Positions 47,029 to 58,500 of a stretch of 64,000 nucleotides of DNA are shown here, one piece after another. Each line of letters begins with the position of its first letter. Positions within the stretch are counted from its first letter, which is position 1. The notes beneath the pieces are model-generated. The model did not search any database. It had not been told where the DNA came from and was given only the letters and a program-made list of their open reading frames with translations. The DNA is taken from NCBI GenBank assembly GCA_023974075.1, contig CM043807.1, positions 8,919,676 through 8,983,675 on the forward strand, written 5' to 3'. Source of the DNA: Chaenocephalus aceratus (lineage: Eukaryota > Chordata > Actinopteri > Perciformes > Channichthyidae). Position numbers and translations under genes: made by a program.

Positions 47029-48340
47029 CACTGAACACAAATATAAATGCAACACTTTTGTTTTTGCTCCCATTTTTCATGAGATGAACTCAAAGATCTA
47101 AAACATTTTCTATATACACAAAATAACCATTTCTCTCAAATATTGTTCACAAATCTAAAAAAATCTGTGATAGTGAGCACTTCTCCTTTGCTGAGATAAT
47201 CCATCCCACCTCACAGGTGTGGCATATCAAGATGCTGATTAGACAGCATGATTATTACACAGGTGTGCCTTAGGCTGGCCACAATAAAAGGCCACTCTGA
47301 AACGTGCAGTTTTGCTTTATTGGGGGGGTCTGGGGGGGTCCGAAAAACCAGTCAGTATCTGGTGTGACCACCATTTGCCTCACGCAGTGCAACACATCTC
47401 CTTCGCATAGAGTTGATCAGGTTGTTGATTGTGGCCTGTGGAATGTTGGTCCACTCCTCTTCAATGGCTGTGCCAAGTTGCTGGATATTGGCAGGAACTG
47501 GAACACGCTGTCGTATACGCCGATCCAGAGCATCCCAAACATGCTCAATGGGTGACATGTCCGGTGAGTATGCTGGCCATGCAAGAACTGGGATGTTTCC
47601 AGCCTCCAGGAATTGTGTACAGATCCTTGCAACATGGGGCCGTGCATTATCATGCTGCAACATGAGGTGATGGTCGTGGATGAATGGCACAACAATGGGC
47701 CTCAGGATCTCGTCACGGTATCTGTGCATTCACAATGCCATCAATAAAATGCACCTGTGTTCGTCGTCCATAACATACGCCTGCCCATACCATAACCCCA
47801 CCACCACCATGGGCCACTCGATTCACAATATTAACATCAGAAAACCGCTCACCCACACAACGCCACACACGCTGTCTGCCATCTGCCCTGAACAGTGAAA
47901 ACCGGGATTCATCCGTGAAGAAAACACCTCTCCAACGTGCCAGACGCCATCGAATGTGAGCATTTGCCCACTCAAGTCGGTTACGACGACGAACCGGAGT
48001 CAGGTCGAGACCCCGATGAGGACGACGAGCATGCAGATGAGCTTCCCTGAGACGGTTTCTGACAGTTTGTGCAGACATTCTTTGGTTATGCAAACCGATT
48101 GTTGCAGCAGCTGTCCGAGTGGCTGGTCTCAGACGACCTTGGAGGTGAACATGCTGGATGTGGAGGTCCTGGGCAGGTGTGGTTACACGTGGTCTGCGGT
48201 TGTGAGGCCGGTTGGATGTACTGCCAAATTCTCTGAAACGCCTTTGGAGACGGCTTATGGTAGAGAAATGAACATTCAATTCACGGGCAACAGCTCTGGT
48301 GGACATTCCTGCTGTCAGCATGCCAATTGCGAACTTGCGA
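47029..48340 (-). mobile_element. Tc1/mariner element 2, inverted, 5' end missing
   Basis: The 3' inverted repeat (CACTGAACACAAATATAAAT at 47029) and most of the transposase are nearly identical to element 1. The 5' inverted repeat and first codons are gone: homology stops at about 48330-48340, where a LINE tail begins. Orientation is opposite to element 1, with 2.4 kb between them. Confidence 0.93.
47352..48321 (-). pseudogene. Tc1-family transposase, frameshifted and N-truncated
   Basis: Same protein as the intact transposase at 43268-44281. The frame from 48321 covers residues equivalent to 16-213 (HTH and first catalytic Asp, [10 protein letters not shown]). A 2-base deletion near 47721-47724 (GTATCTGTGC where the intact copy has GTATCTCTGTGC) then shifts the frame. 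The remaining C-terminal part is open in another frame (47729 down to 47352) with the HDNARPH Asp and the PIEHVWD Glu at DD34E spacing. It carries G at the position where element 1 has R in the MVWAxVCYG box. The start codon and first 15 residues are lost at the LINE junction. Confidence 0.93.
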
Positions 48341-49285
48341 ACTCTCTATGGTGCACCTGTAGAAGTTGCAGAGTATCCTGACTGGCTGCATCACGGCCTG
48401 GTACGGCAGCTGCACCGACCTCAATCGTGGTGACCCCCATCACCCCAGCCACAAACTGTTCTGTCTGCTGCCGTCTGGCAGGCGTTACCACAGCATCCGG
48501 GCTAAAACCACCAGACTCAGGGACAGTTTCATCCCAGAGGCAATAAGACTGTTAAACACCTGCAATGCTGAAACAAAATCTGTTAAACACCTGAACTGTT
48601 GAAACAACATCCTTAATATTCATCTGGCTGCTACTTTAAAATTATTTTAAAAGTATTTATCTATTTACCTATACATCCTATTTCAATAACTTGCATATAG
48701 ACTCTTATTGCACTATTTCACTTTTTTTAAACTATTTTTCTTTTTGTATTACTATTTACTATTGCAGTCAGACAACTCACGTGTTCCTTTAACATGTTTA
48801 TTAGAAGCAGCATATAGTTGAGTTTGGCGACTAGGCTCGGGCATCATCACTCCATAGATATACATAGCACGATGAGTGATGATTAAATAACTAACCCCCG
48901 AGCCTACAGGTGGAAGCTGGGGTGGAAGCTGGGGTGGTGGTGGGGCAGGCAAGCAGCAGTGACGTCGAAGTTGCTGCTGCAGCAATAGCAGAAGCAAGCA
49001 ATGCATGGAGAGAGATCTGGCAGGTTAAATAGAGCGGCATATTAAGGAGACTCTGTTTGGTTGGTTGTAGAGTGACAAGAGGGCGTTATGTATGAATGCA
49101 GCATAAGTGCTCGAGTTGACTGCCTGAACTAGCTTGCAGGCTTCGCCCCATTTGCACTATATCTTTCTGTTTATCTGTGTTTTGTGTTGCACTGTTGGAG
49201 AAGCCTGTGACACAAGATTTTCATTGGCATAACTACACTGTAGCTATGTTCGTATGACTACATAAAGAACCTTGAATCTAATAGT
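48341..49285 (+). mobile_element. LINE 3' end, split by a 385-bp insertion
   Basis: An end-of-ORF segment reads LLPSGRRYHSIRAKTTRLRDSFIPEAIRLLN (about 48468-48560), a conserved C-terminal motif of fish CR1/L2-like LINE proteins. It is followed by an AT-rich 3' UTR and a terminal TAAAGAACCTTGAATCTAA tail at 49263-49281. The tail region is interrupted at 48767-49151. The 5' part and catalytic domain are missing. Confidence 0.75.
48767..49151 (-). mobile_element. unidentified 385-bp insertion, possibly a solo LTR
   Basis: TTGCA occurs at both edges (48762-48766 and 49152-49156), a candidate 5-bp target duplication, and LINE sequence resumes on the right. On the minus strand an AATAAA lies about 35 bases from the 3' edge (plus-strand TTTATT near 48800), as in an LTR. 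The ends do not read TG...CA cleanly, and GCAGTCA/ACTC motifs near the two ends are weakly inverted, so a DNA element is also possible. Confidence 0.45.
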
Positions 49286-50973
49286 ACTTCTTCCACCTCT
49301 GGTGATGACCTGGCTTACAATTTGTAATGTGATTATAAATCTGTGGATATAATTGTGTTATAATTTATGAGTTTATTACCAATTTCTTAATATATGTCCA
49401 TCAGTGCCAATATCCAAGTCATTCACCAGCAAGTAAGTATTTACATTGTCATAATGACATTTAAACAAATTAGACATGATGTATTCACACGTACATTTTT
49501 GAGCAGTTAATGGGTCCTTTTTCTATTGGTTGATAAATCCCCCTTAAACTGTAGTTATAGGTAAGTGAAATTAAATAAATACATATTTAACAGCCTGAAT
49601 CCCATTAAGTTCAGTCAGATTGAAATCTACTTGAAATATTGCTTGTGGCATTCTGAGCTGCGTCCTTTCCTGTCCAATATGTTTATTGGCGGTACCTGGC
49701 TGCCTCGAGCACCTTTATAATTCATTATGTCATGATTAAGCTTGCCAGAAAATATTAAAGTCTCAATTACTTGAATAGCTTTCCCTGCAGAATAAAAATT
49801 ATCACAGAGTAACATTCCCCAGGCTGTAGACATACTTGTCGAAGAATCAGGTCAGGTATTCAATTATTTGGTTTTATCATTTTCTGATCAAATCCTTCAT
49901 TATTCCCAAAAAGGTTTAAGATTATCTATAAAAATGTATCTCGATGAATCCCTTAGAGCAAAGAGTGGTATTTAAGATTGTATCCAAATCCTCCATTGTG
50001 CAATTCATCATACTTTACAGACTACAAAGACACAAGAAAAACAGGTATAAACTGGTTTGCCTTTAGATATTGTGTTATATTTACTACCTCCTTCAAAAAG
50101 TCTCAGATTCTGATTGGGGAAACGGATCTGACAGTGAAGTTTTCTTCTTTGAGGACAAAGAAATACATTTAGTATAGTTGTACTGATCGTCTGACTTTTA
50201 CACACAGCAGCGACTTTGAAGATATCTACTGTATGTGTTGCCAATAAAAACCACCTTAATTTGCTCACCTCAGCTCATATCGATTGTAACCTGAATTTAA
50301 GAATTGGAGTGTGAAAAACAGCGCCATTGCTTATTTGTTGCTCTTTTTTTTTTCTGGGTCTACTTGTTATGCACCGATTCTATTTCCCTGCCACTAGTCC
50401 TTAAAATACAAAGCACTCATGCAGCCACACAATCTCTAATGTCATCAGCGCGCTGTGAATCCCTGCCAAACATCACAAATAGACAGCAATGAGGCAGAAA
50501 AACACTTGATAACCCATGTTTATTTTCTAATTCATTAGTTGACTCAACACGACTCAACTCTAATTTCAATTTCCTGAAGAACACCAATTTCCCTGTGAAG
50601 CAATGAACTCTATTAAGATATCGCTGTGAGGGCCATTTTTTCTCCCTGAGACATCTGTCATGGAAAACAAAATCCTGGGAAGCAGTGGCTATTGATGCAA
50701 ATGATGCCTGAATTCCAATCTCACATAACCAGGAAGAATCACAACAGATCAACATCCTTAGCCCATAATAGTATACAGGGAGGAGAATAAATCCAGTAAA
50801 AACTTGAATGAATGTTTCCCAGCTGTACCCATGTTGTGAACTCATACATGCGTGTGATGCCTTTTTACATAGAAAACTGTTGCTCTCCATAAACTGAAAA
50901 TAGTGGTTGCCATGAAGCAATTTTAAAAATGGTAAGGTGCAGAATGAAAGGCAATAGTCTTTTCCTCAATAGG
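49286..50973. other. unique sequence, nothing recognised
   Basis: A 167-codon minus-strand open frame (50417-50920) has no recognisable domain. No repeat ends seen. Confidence 0.45.
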
Positions 50974-50975
50974 TA

Positions 50976-52581
50976 CAGTGGGGCAAAAAAGTATTTAGTC
51001 AGCCACCAATTGTGCAAGTTCTCCCACTTAAAAAGATGAGAGAGGCCTGTCATTTTCATCCTAGGTATACCTCAACTATGAGAGACAAAATGAGAAGAAA
51101 AAAAAATCCAGAAAATCACATTGTCTGATTTTTAAAGAATTTATTTTGCAAATTATGGTGGAAAATAAGTATTTGGTCAATAACAAAAGTTCATCTCAAT
51201 ACTTTGTTGTATACCCTTTCTTGGCAATGACAGAGGTCAAATGTTTTCTGTAAGTCTTCACAAGGTTTTCACACACTGTTGCTGGTATTTTGGCCCATTC
51301 CTCCATGCAGATCTCCTCTAGAGCAGTGATGTTTTGGGGCTGTCGCTGGGCAACACAGACTTTCAACTCCCTCCAAAGATTTTCTATGGGGTTGAGATCT
51401 GGAGACTGGCTAGGCCACTCCAGGACCTTGAAATGCTTCTTACGAAGCCACTCATTCGTTGCCCGGGCGGTGTGTTTGGGATCATTGTCATGCTGAAAGA
51501 CCCAGCCACGTTTCATCTTCAATGCCCTTGCTGATGGACGGAGGTTGTCACTCAAAATCTCACGATACATGTCCCCATTCATTCTTTCCTTTACACGGAT
51601 CAGTCGTCCTGGTCCCTCTGCAGAAAAACAGCCCCAAAGCATGATGTTTCCACCCCCATGTTTCACAGTAGGTATGGTGTTCTTTGGATGCAACTCAGCA
51701 TTCTTTCTCCTCCAAACACGTCTAGTTGAGTTTTTACCAAAAGGTTCTATTTTGGTTTCATCTGACCATATGACATTCTCCCAATCCTCTTCTGGATCAT
51801 CTAAATGCTCTCTAGCAAACTTCAGACGGGCCTGGACATGTACTGGCTTAAGCAGGGGGACACGTCTGGCACTGCAGGATTTGAGTCCCTGGCGGCGTAG
51901 TGTGTTACTGATGGTAGCCTTTGTTACTTTGGTCCCCAGCTCTCTACAGGTCATTGACTAGGTCCCCCCGTGTGGTTCTGGGATTTTTGCTCACCGTTCT
52001 TGTGATCATTTTGACCCCACAGGGTGAGATCTTGCTGGAGCCCCAGATCGAGGGAGATTATCAGTGGTCTTGTATGTCTTCCATTTTCTAATAATTGCTC
52101 CCAGTTGATTTCTTCACACCAAGCTGCTTACCTATTGCAGATGCAGTCTTCCCAGCCTGTTGCAGGTCTACAATTTTGTTTCTGGTGTCCTTTGACAGCT
52201 CTTTGGTCTTGGCCATAGTGGAGTTTGGAGTGTGACTGTTTGAGGTTGTGGACAGGTGTCTTTTATACCGATAACGAGTTAAAACAGGTGCCATTAATAC
52301 AGTTAACAAGTGGAGGACAGAGGAGGCTCTTAAAGAAGAAGTTACAGGTCTGTGAGAGCCAGAAATCTTGTTTGTTTGTAGGTGACCAAATACTTATTTT
52401 ACCGAGGAATTTACCAATTAATTCATTAAAAATCCTACAATGTGATTTCCTGGATTCTTTCCCCCATTCTGTCTCTCATAGTTGAAGTGTACCTAGGATG
52501 AAAATTACAGGCCTCTCTCGTCTTTTTAAGTGGGAGAACTTGCATAATTGGTGGCTGACTAAATACTTTTTTGCCCCTCTG
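50976..52581 (-). mobile_element. Tc1-like element 3 (second family), 1606 bp
   Basis: The left end CAGTGGGGCAAAAAAGTATT and the minus-strand right end CAGAGGGGCAAAAAAGTATT form long inverted repeats (near-identical for about 60 bp, weaker for about 200). TA flanks both ends (50974-50975, 52582-52583). The transposase gene runs on the minus strand. It is distinct in sequence from Tc1 elements 1 and 2. This family is very common in teleosts. Confidence 0.95.
51196..52216 (-). pseudogene. Tc1-family DD34E transposase, frameshifted
   Basis: Starts at ATG 52216 with MAKTKELSKDTRNKIVDLQQ, the usual N-terminal HTH of this family, and runs to VKKST near 52105. The frame then breaks around the helix-turn-helix (about 52100) and again around 52040, where single or double bases are missing relative to a continuous reading. 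From 51954 it is open for 252 residues: D65 (IWSDETK), GGGNIMLWG near 100-108, D156 (QHDNDPKH) and E191 (NPIENLWRE), 34 residues between the last two. The C-terminus TTKY is intact at 51199. The catalytic core is complete, but the broken DNA-binding domain means no functional protein. Confidence 0.93.
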
Positions 52582-52583
52582 TA

Positions 52584-55500
52584 TATACTGGAAGCAATGA
52601 GCGAGTGTCAAATCCAAACTGCCTATAAGATGTACTTGGTCATGGTTGGAATGGCGTATAAGAAGAGTCTTAAAAGAGAGGGTTCAGTGAAAGTGTCAGC
52701 CTTGCATTTCATATTATTAAACTGAATCCACAGTCCCCTCCTTCCCTGCTTTATTTCTCCACTCTCACCGGTCTCTTTTGCCATTATGCAAACTCACTCT
52801 TTGATCTCAAACAGCGAAGGTGGCTTTATCTTAGAAACAACAGAGAGACAGACGATCAGAGATTTCGTAGACCTCAGAGAAATACGGATGAGAATAGCAA
52901 GATAGAAGAAGAGAGAAAAAGAGGGGAGGGGGGAATACAGTGGGAAAGAAACAGATATACACCTGGCTCAAAACACCATTCACATTGAGCTTTTGCACCA
53001 AGGGCTACATCATTATCAGAATATTACATTTGTAACATACTCAGTACGCCATTTGAGGAGGGCTGAGGTGTGATGTCATCCACCTTGTTCTAGCAAAACG
53101 ACCAAAATGTAAGACCCTTGTTAACCTGCCATCCCCCCTCTCCCAACCCCTGCGTAGGAGATAGATAGAGGCAGAGGTTGAATATATTAGTCTGGTCTGC
53201 CTGATGGCCTGACCCTTCATCTGACTGGGGCTTGAGCCATTTGGAATCCATGTTGTATTAAATAGAGAAGATTGAGATTCCTTTTTGTGTGGCTTGTTGC
53301 CTATGCTATTGGAATGAAAAGCTGAGACAGGAAAGTGGGAAAGAGATCAATCGGTAGCAGATTGGATCCTGAGCAGCTGAGGTGAGGTCTCAGCCTCTTG
53401 TAGAGTTGGCACCTGCTCTAACAGGTCATTTTGACTTCCTTTGTTTCTTGTGTTGGGCAGGGAGTGCTAAGTTTAAGCATTTTCAATTAAAACAGCAGAC
53501 TAACGCAGCTGAGGACTAGTCTATGAGAGAATTGACAGTAAAGTTTGGGCCAGAAAACCAAAATAATGACCTAAAAAATTGTAAATGCTCCATGAAGATA
53601 ATGGGACATGCAGAAAAAGTACCCAAGCTATATGGCTATTGAATAATGAAACCTTCACTAATTATATAATTGGATCCCCTTTACCTTTCCAATCAATTCA
53701 ATCTGCTGATGTGTGGCGTTTTCATTTCACAATAAAAGCCTAACGACAACTTTCTACCAGGGAGCATTTCACTAAGAGAATAAAATAAAAATACCAATAT
53801 ATACGATATCTCTATGTAGCAGACATTGGGGACATTTTAACAGTGGAAACACTCCAAGGTAAAAGTATGGAGAAGACAAAGACAAAAACAAAAACAAAAC
53901 AAACAACAACAAAACAAAAACCTTCTTATACTAAAATACATCAGTAAACTAATCGTACCTACTTTTTAAGGTGTTTAACTGTTATGATGACACTTACATC
54001 AGGGTTTGTAGTTCTTTGGCATGCCTATGGTTTTCTTGTTGCCAGGCTGCTAGCAGTAGCCATGTTGCTAAAGAAGTTACAGATCGATCTTGTGGTTGAA
54101 ATGAAAACAAACAGACCTATAATATGTTATAAAGGTCTCCATTGTGCAGTTTGTTTGCAGTGTGTTATCTCTGAGGGAAACAGAAAGAGATCCGACAGCA
54201 GCACCAACTATAAAACCACTTGGAAATGCTAGGGGGAAAGTTATCCATTTCTTCTTTAACGCAATCAAAACCTAATTGAATGGAATCTGACTGAAATTGA
54301 ATTGAACTGACAAACACAGAGAGACTTAGAGAAAAAGAGATAGATAGAGAAACTAAAGGCTAAGGATTTTTCAAAGCAGAGGACAGCCAGATTGCCCTTG
54401 CAGTAGGACCACCTTATCAATTTGATTAGAGTGTGAAAGGACACTTAAGATCTCAATTGCCGGCACATTAGTAGTCTACTCAGCTCCTCGCCGTAGAATT
54501 CAATGGCTAATGTTTGGGGTGGTGGGGGAGTTTAAAAGAATATTTGATTTCACTTAGATATGCCTCGCATGTGAAATCAAATAGCCATTAGATAATGTGA
54601 GAGCTAAATATGAAAGGGCCTGTTCCATTTGAAACATTGATTTGCATTTCAAATGTGTTTTCCAAGCAAGAAAAACAACAGTAAGCTATACAATATATGT
54701 AAATAGAAATCAAAATGCAAGACAAACATTACAATATTTCTACATAAATAACACTTTTAAGAGCCATTTGTTTGGATGTATAAGATAAAGTTAGATTGTT
54801 TTCCCTCTGCTTGGTCAAAGAGTGCAGCAGTAAGCAAACATAAATAATAATTCAGTCTGCAAAAAATAATTCTGAGAGGATGAAGGGGCTGAGCAGATTT
54901 CCTATTAGAACTACTTTGTGTTCGGCTTGAAAGCAAAGTAGAGAAGAGAGGAGAAGAGAAGAGGGTGGGTGTCTAAAGGCAGGTTTTCTTTTTTGGTTTC
55001 TTTTATCCTTATCGTTGTTGTTCTGTGTGTCTGGTTTGATCATGCAACTTTTCAGACTAAGACAATCCTATTCGGGAGAGCTGGTTGACAGTAAGCGTTT
55101 AGTGGGACAAAGATTTGGACCAGCACATTGTTTACCGAGGCAGCGAGTGAAAATCAAAGCTAAAATGTAAAAAGACGTCATAAAGTGCTTCTCCCTTTTG
55201 TAGACAGTCAGTACACCTTTCAATGAACAAAAAAATCATGGTCAAATGTCCTTTCTTTGTGAGCTCACAAAGAATCCCCGGCTCCACACTGAGTCGTATA
55301 CCGCAGTGCCTCTATATTCTGTAACTCACTCATCCGCTAAAGATCCTCCGGCAGTCACAACCTCATTAAACCCCCACCTCTCTGACGTGACTAAGGGACT
55401 GTTTTAAGTCAGTGAAGAGGCAATTGGATTTGATCCGTTCACTTTCCCGTAAATACGTTCATTCAAGGCCCGTGGATTGCTTCGGCTGCGGTGCTCATCA

Positions 55501-58500
55501 CCTTCAATTCTTTAGCCCTGGATCCAATTTTCAGGGAACTTATTGGTGAAGCAAAATAGCAAGTGGGGCTTTTGACTGCAGATCTACCGGTTAAGAGGTG
55601 CGGCGGTCGCTTGATGGGGGTATTAAAACCCCAAATGCACCGCACACAAAAGCTTTCAGACAGAAGAAAAAGAACATGTCTGGAACAGTTGCTGAAGAAG
55701 TTTGGGAGTTTGATTAAAATAACTAATATTGGCTTTCGGTTTTTTCAAAAACACACACCCCATAGTTTCACGGTGAGATTAATCTGAACTCACAAAGCAG
55801 CTTATCCAGTCGATGACTCAGATCACCAAGGGAACATAGGAAATCTCCTTTATTACATTTCTTTCTTCTCCTTGCATATTCTCTCTGTAGACTCTCTCCG
55901 CAGGTCTTCTTCAACAATTGCTCTTTTCTCAGCTGCATTTTACCTCTTTTCATTACTACCTGGCCACACACCCCCACCTCTTCTCCCTCCGTCTACCGCT
56001 ATCAAGCTCACATTCTTTCTCCTCATCTAAGCTACTGATTGGTAAGCTTTCAGAGAGGGGTGCAGAGCCTATACAGCAATCACAGATAGGATGAAAGGAA
56101 GCACTGAAGGGCTTGGAAAACACACACATTCCGACCAATATAAATATATAAATGCACGTATAGACACAGCCACTTGAGCTAATATGCTGATGGCTAGCCT
56201 GGGGCAAGGGTGACCGGTTTAAGCATTTACAGCTCTCAGTTTGTATTGGTGTTTGTGATGGCCTGCGCAGTTTGTGTTCAGAGAGTCGAACATCTCATCA
56301 CCTCGGCCATTACGGAGGAAACCACCGAGGACAGAGAAGCAGACGAGCACGGGGGAAAGTGTTTAAAAGAAGGATGTATCGAGAAATATACACATATATA
56401 CTGATGATGTGCCACTGGAGGTCTTTTACCAAGATAGGGGACACATATTCACACGAAAAAAAGCAATACAGGAAAGGAAGGCAGAGTTTAAAGGAGCAAG
56501 AGTATGAGGTAATTTAACTGAAACGTCCCCGCAGGACAGAGGGAGGCGCAATGTGGGTTTAAAGTTTGTATGTTTATGTTTTTATCCGTGTTTATGTGCG
56601 CCCCTTGGCATTTCTGCATGTATGCACCCTTTTGCCTGTGTGTGGTGCACATGTGGGCCGTAGTTATGTAAGGCGCTAATTGTCATGCAGGGTGCAGACA
56701 CTGAGCACAGACAGTCCAGGCCCACAGCGATGAATGTTAAAATAATTAAAAATTACGTATCCACAGATCCCTTGGAGAGCACGTTAACATCAAAACACTT
56801 TCTGCTCATTGTCATGTATATATGCATTCACATCTATATACTTTTAGGTGTCTGATCTGGTCTTAACTTGTTTGTTTGTATGTGTCATTGCCTACATGTG
56901 TGTGGGTTGTACATCATATAGAAAAGCATAGCACTCGGACATTTGAATTCATAAGAACGTGCCTGAACTACAAACGATTTCACGTGGATCAAAGGAATAT
57001 TTATGGGCTCTGAATCAAATTAGTCAGATGCTAAACTGGCTAAAATCCAACAAATGTATGGCTCGTGTTGCTCTAAAAAAAAGAAGATTTAACCGTGCGT
57101 AGGTTGTTCTGCGATTTAATGGATGAATTAACTCGGTTGAAATCTTAAGGTTTTGAAAGCTTTTGGAATTTGACTTCCTAATCGGTTCCTGTCATGATAT
57201 CAGAGAATAATTTAAGAATGGAGAGATTCAAATATGGATGGAAATACTTCAAAGAGCATAAGGAATCGGATTGAGCATTAGTCGGAAAGAAATGTAATAC
57301 ATTTTGCATGAGAAGTTTCTTAAGCAATTTGCAGCATGTGTTAACTAAGACTTGGAAGACCCACCACAATGATGGGAATTCATGTGCCTCACTTTATTTT
57401 GTCTGCCCTCCGTTGAGCTCTTGCAATCCAATTATTTAGAGGAACAAGGTTGTCTTGTCATGCTCCGGAGTAATCCTTTGAATCTTTTAATTTGTTTCAC
57501 ACTGCCTGCTACTTTCTTTAACCCTGCGCAACATGGTGGTAGCCCAAGTCCTTAAAGTTAAATGAACAAAACAACATTTTTTAATATGTTTCTTAATACG
57601 TGCCGATGTATTAAAGTAATTCTACACCTTAGTAATGTGCGAGTACAGTGGCTATGGTGACTCCAGCTGCTGCCCCTTTGTCCTCTTTGTCTGAAGTCTC
57701 CTATGGACCACCAATCCATAATTACTGTTATTATCTCTATTATTAGCATGTTTTTGTTGTTGTTTTTCCTGCTGCTGCCATTTTATATTTACAATTGTGA
57801 GAAACCCTGCTAAGCTGGGATCCAACAAGTGATGCTACCTTTCTTTAAAGTTTAGTAAAATGTTGCTTTTTATTCCTCACTTTCCTGCTTTCGGCACTTT
57901 GAACATCACATAAGTAGCATTGTAGTTGGTTTAGATGTTTGTCATACGAGTATTTCATTCTTACCTGGATGTATGTGTCATTAATCAGCGCTGCTTCTGA
58001 CACAGAACAGGGTCTGAAATGAAGTTAAAAAAAACAATATCTGAAATCTATGTAGAAGGCTTTTGAATCAGGAACACAGAAAGTAGAAATATGAGAAAAT
58101 ACCATAGCATTCATCACTGACCATTTTTTAACAGAAAAAACAACGGTGGCTGGTGACCTGATATGTTAACATTACACAGGAAGTGTTATCCTGGCAGGTG
58201 CTCATGTAATCCCATCAGTACATTACATGAGGACATTCTGGCTAAAACGTGTTTCTCTGTAATATCACATAATCCAGAATGTAACATTGCTGCTGAACAT
58301 CTCCCGCAGTCAGCTGCATTGTTTATGTGTTTTTCCTGCCTCCAGAAAACCATTAACCTCTTAAACGTGTGTGGCGCTGTTAAAGAACGGTATAAAACAA
58401 CTCCTTGACATTGTGACATGACATCATCTGTTATTTAAAAAGTTGAAGAATGTTTTCCATCTCTCGTTCTGTGTCTGCAACTCGGTCTTGAACGGGCCAA

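Noticed and set aside
50417..50920. 167-codon minus-strand frame
   Set aside because: No domain, AT-rich, no transcript signals; length is within chance for this much scanned sequence.
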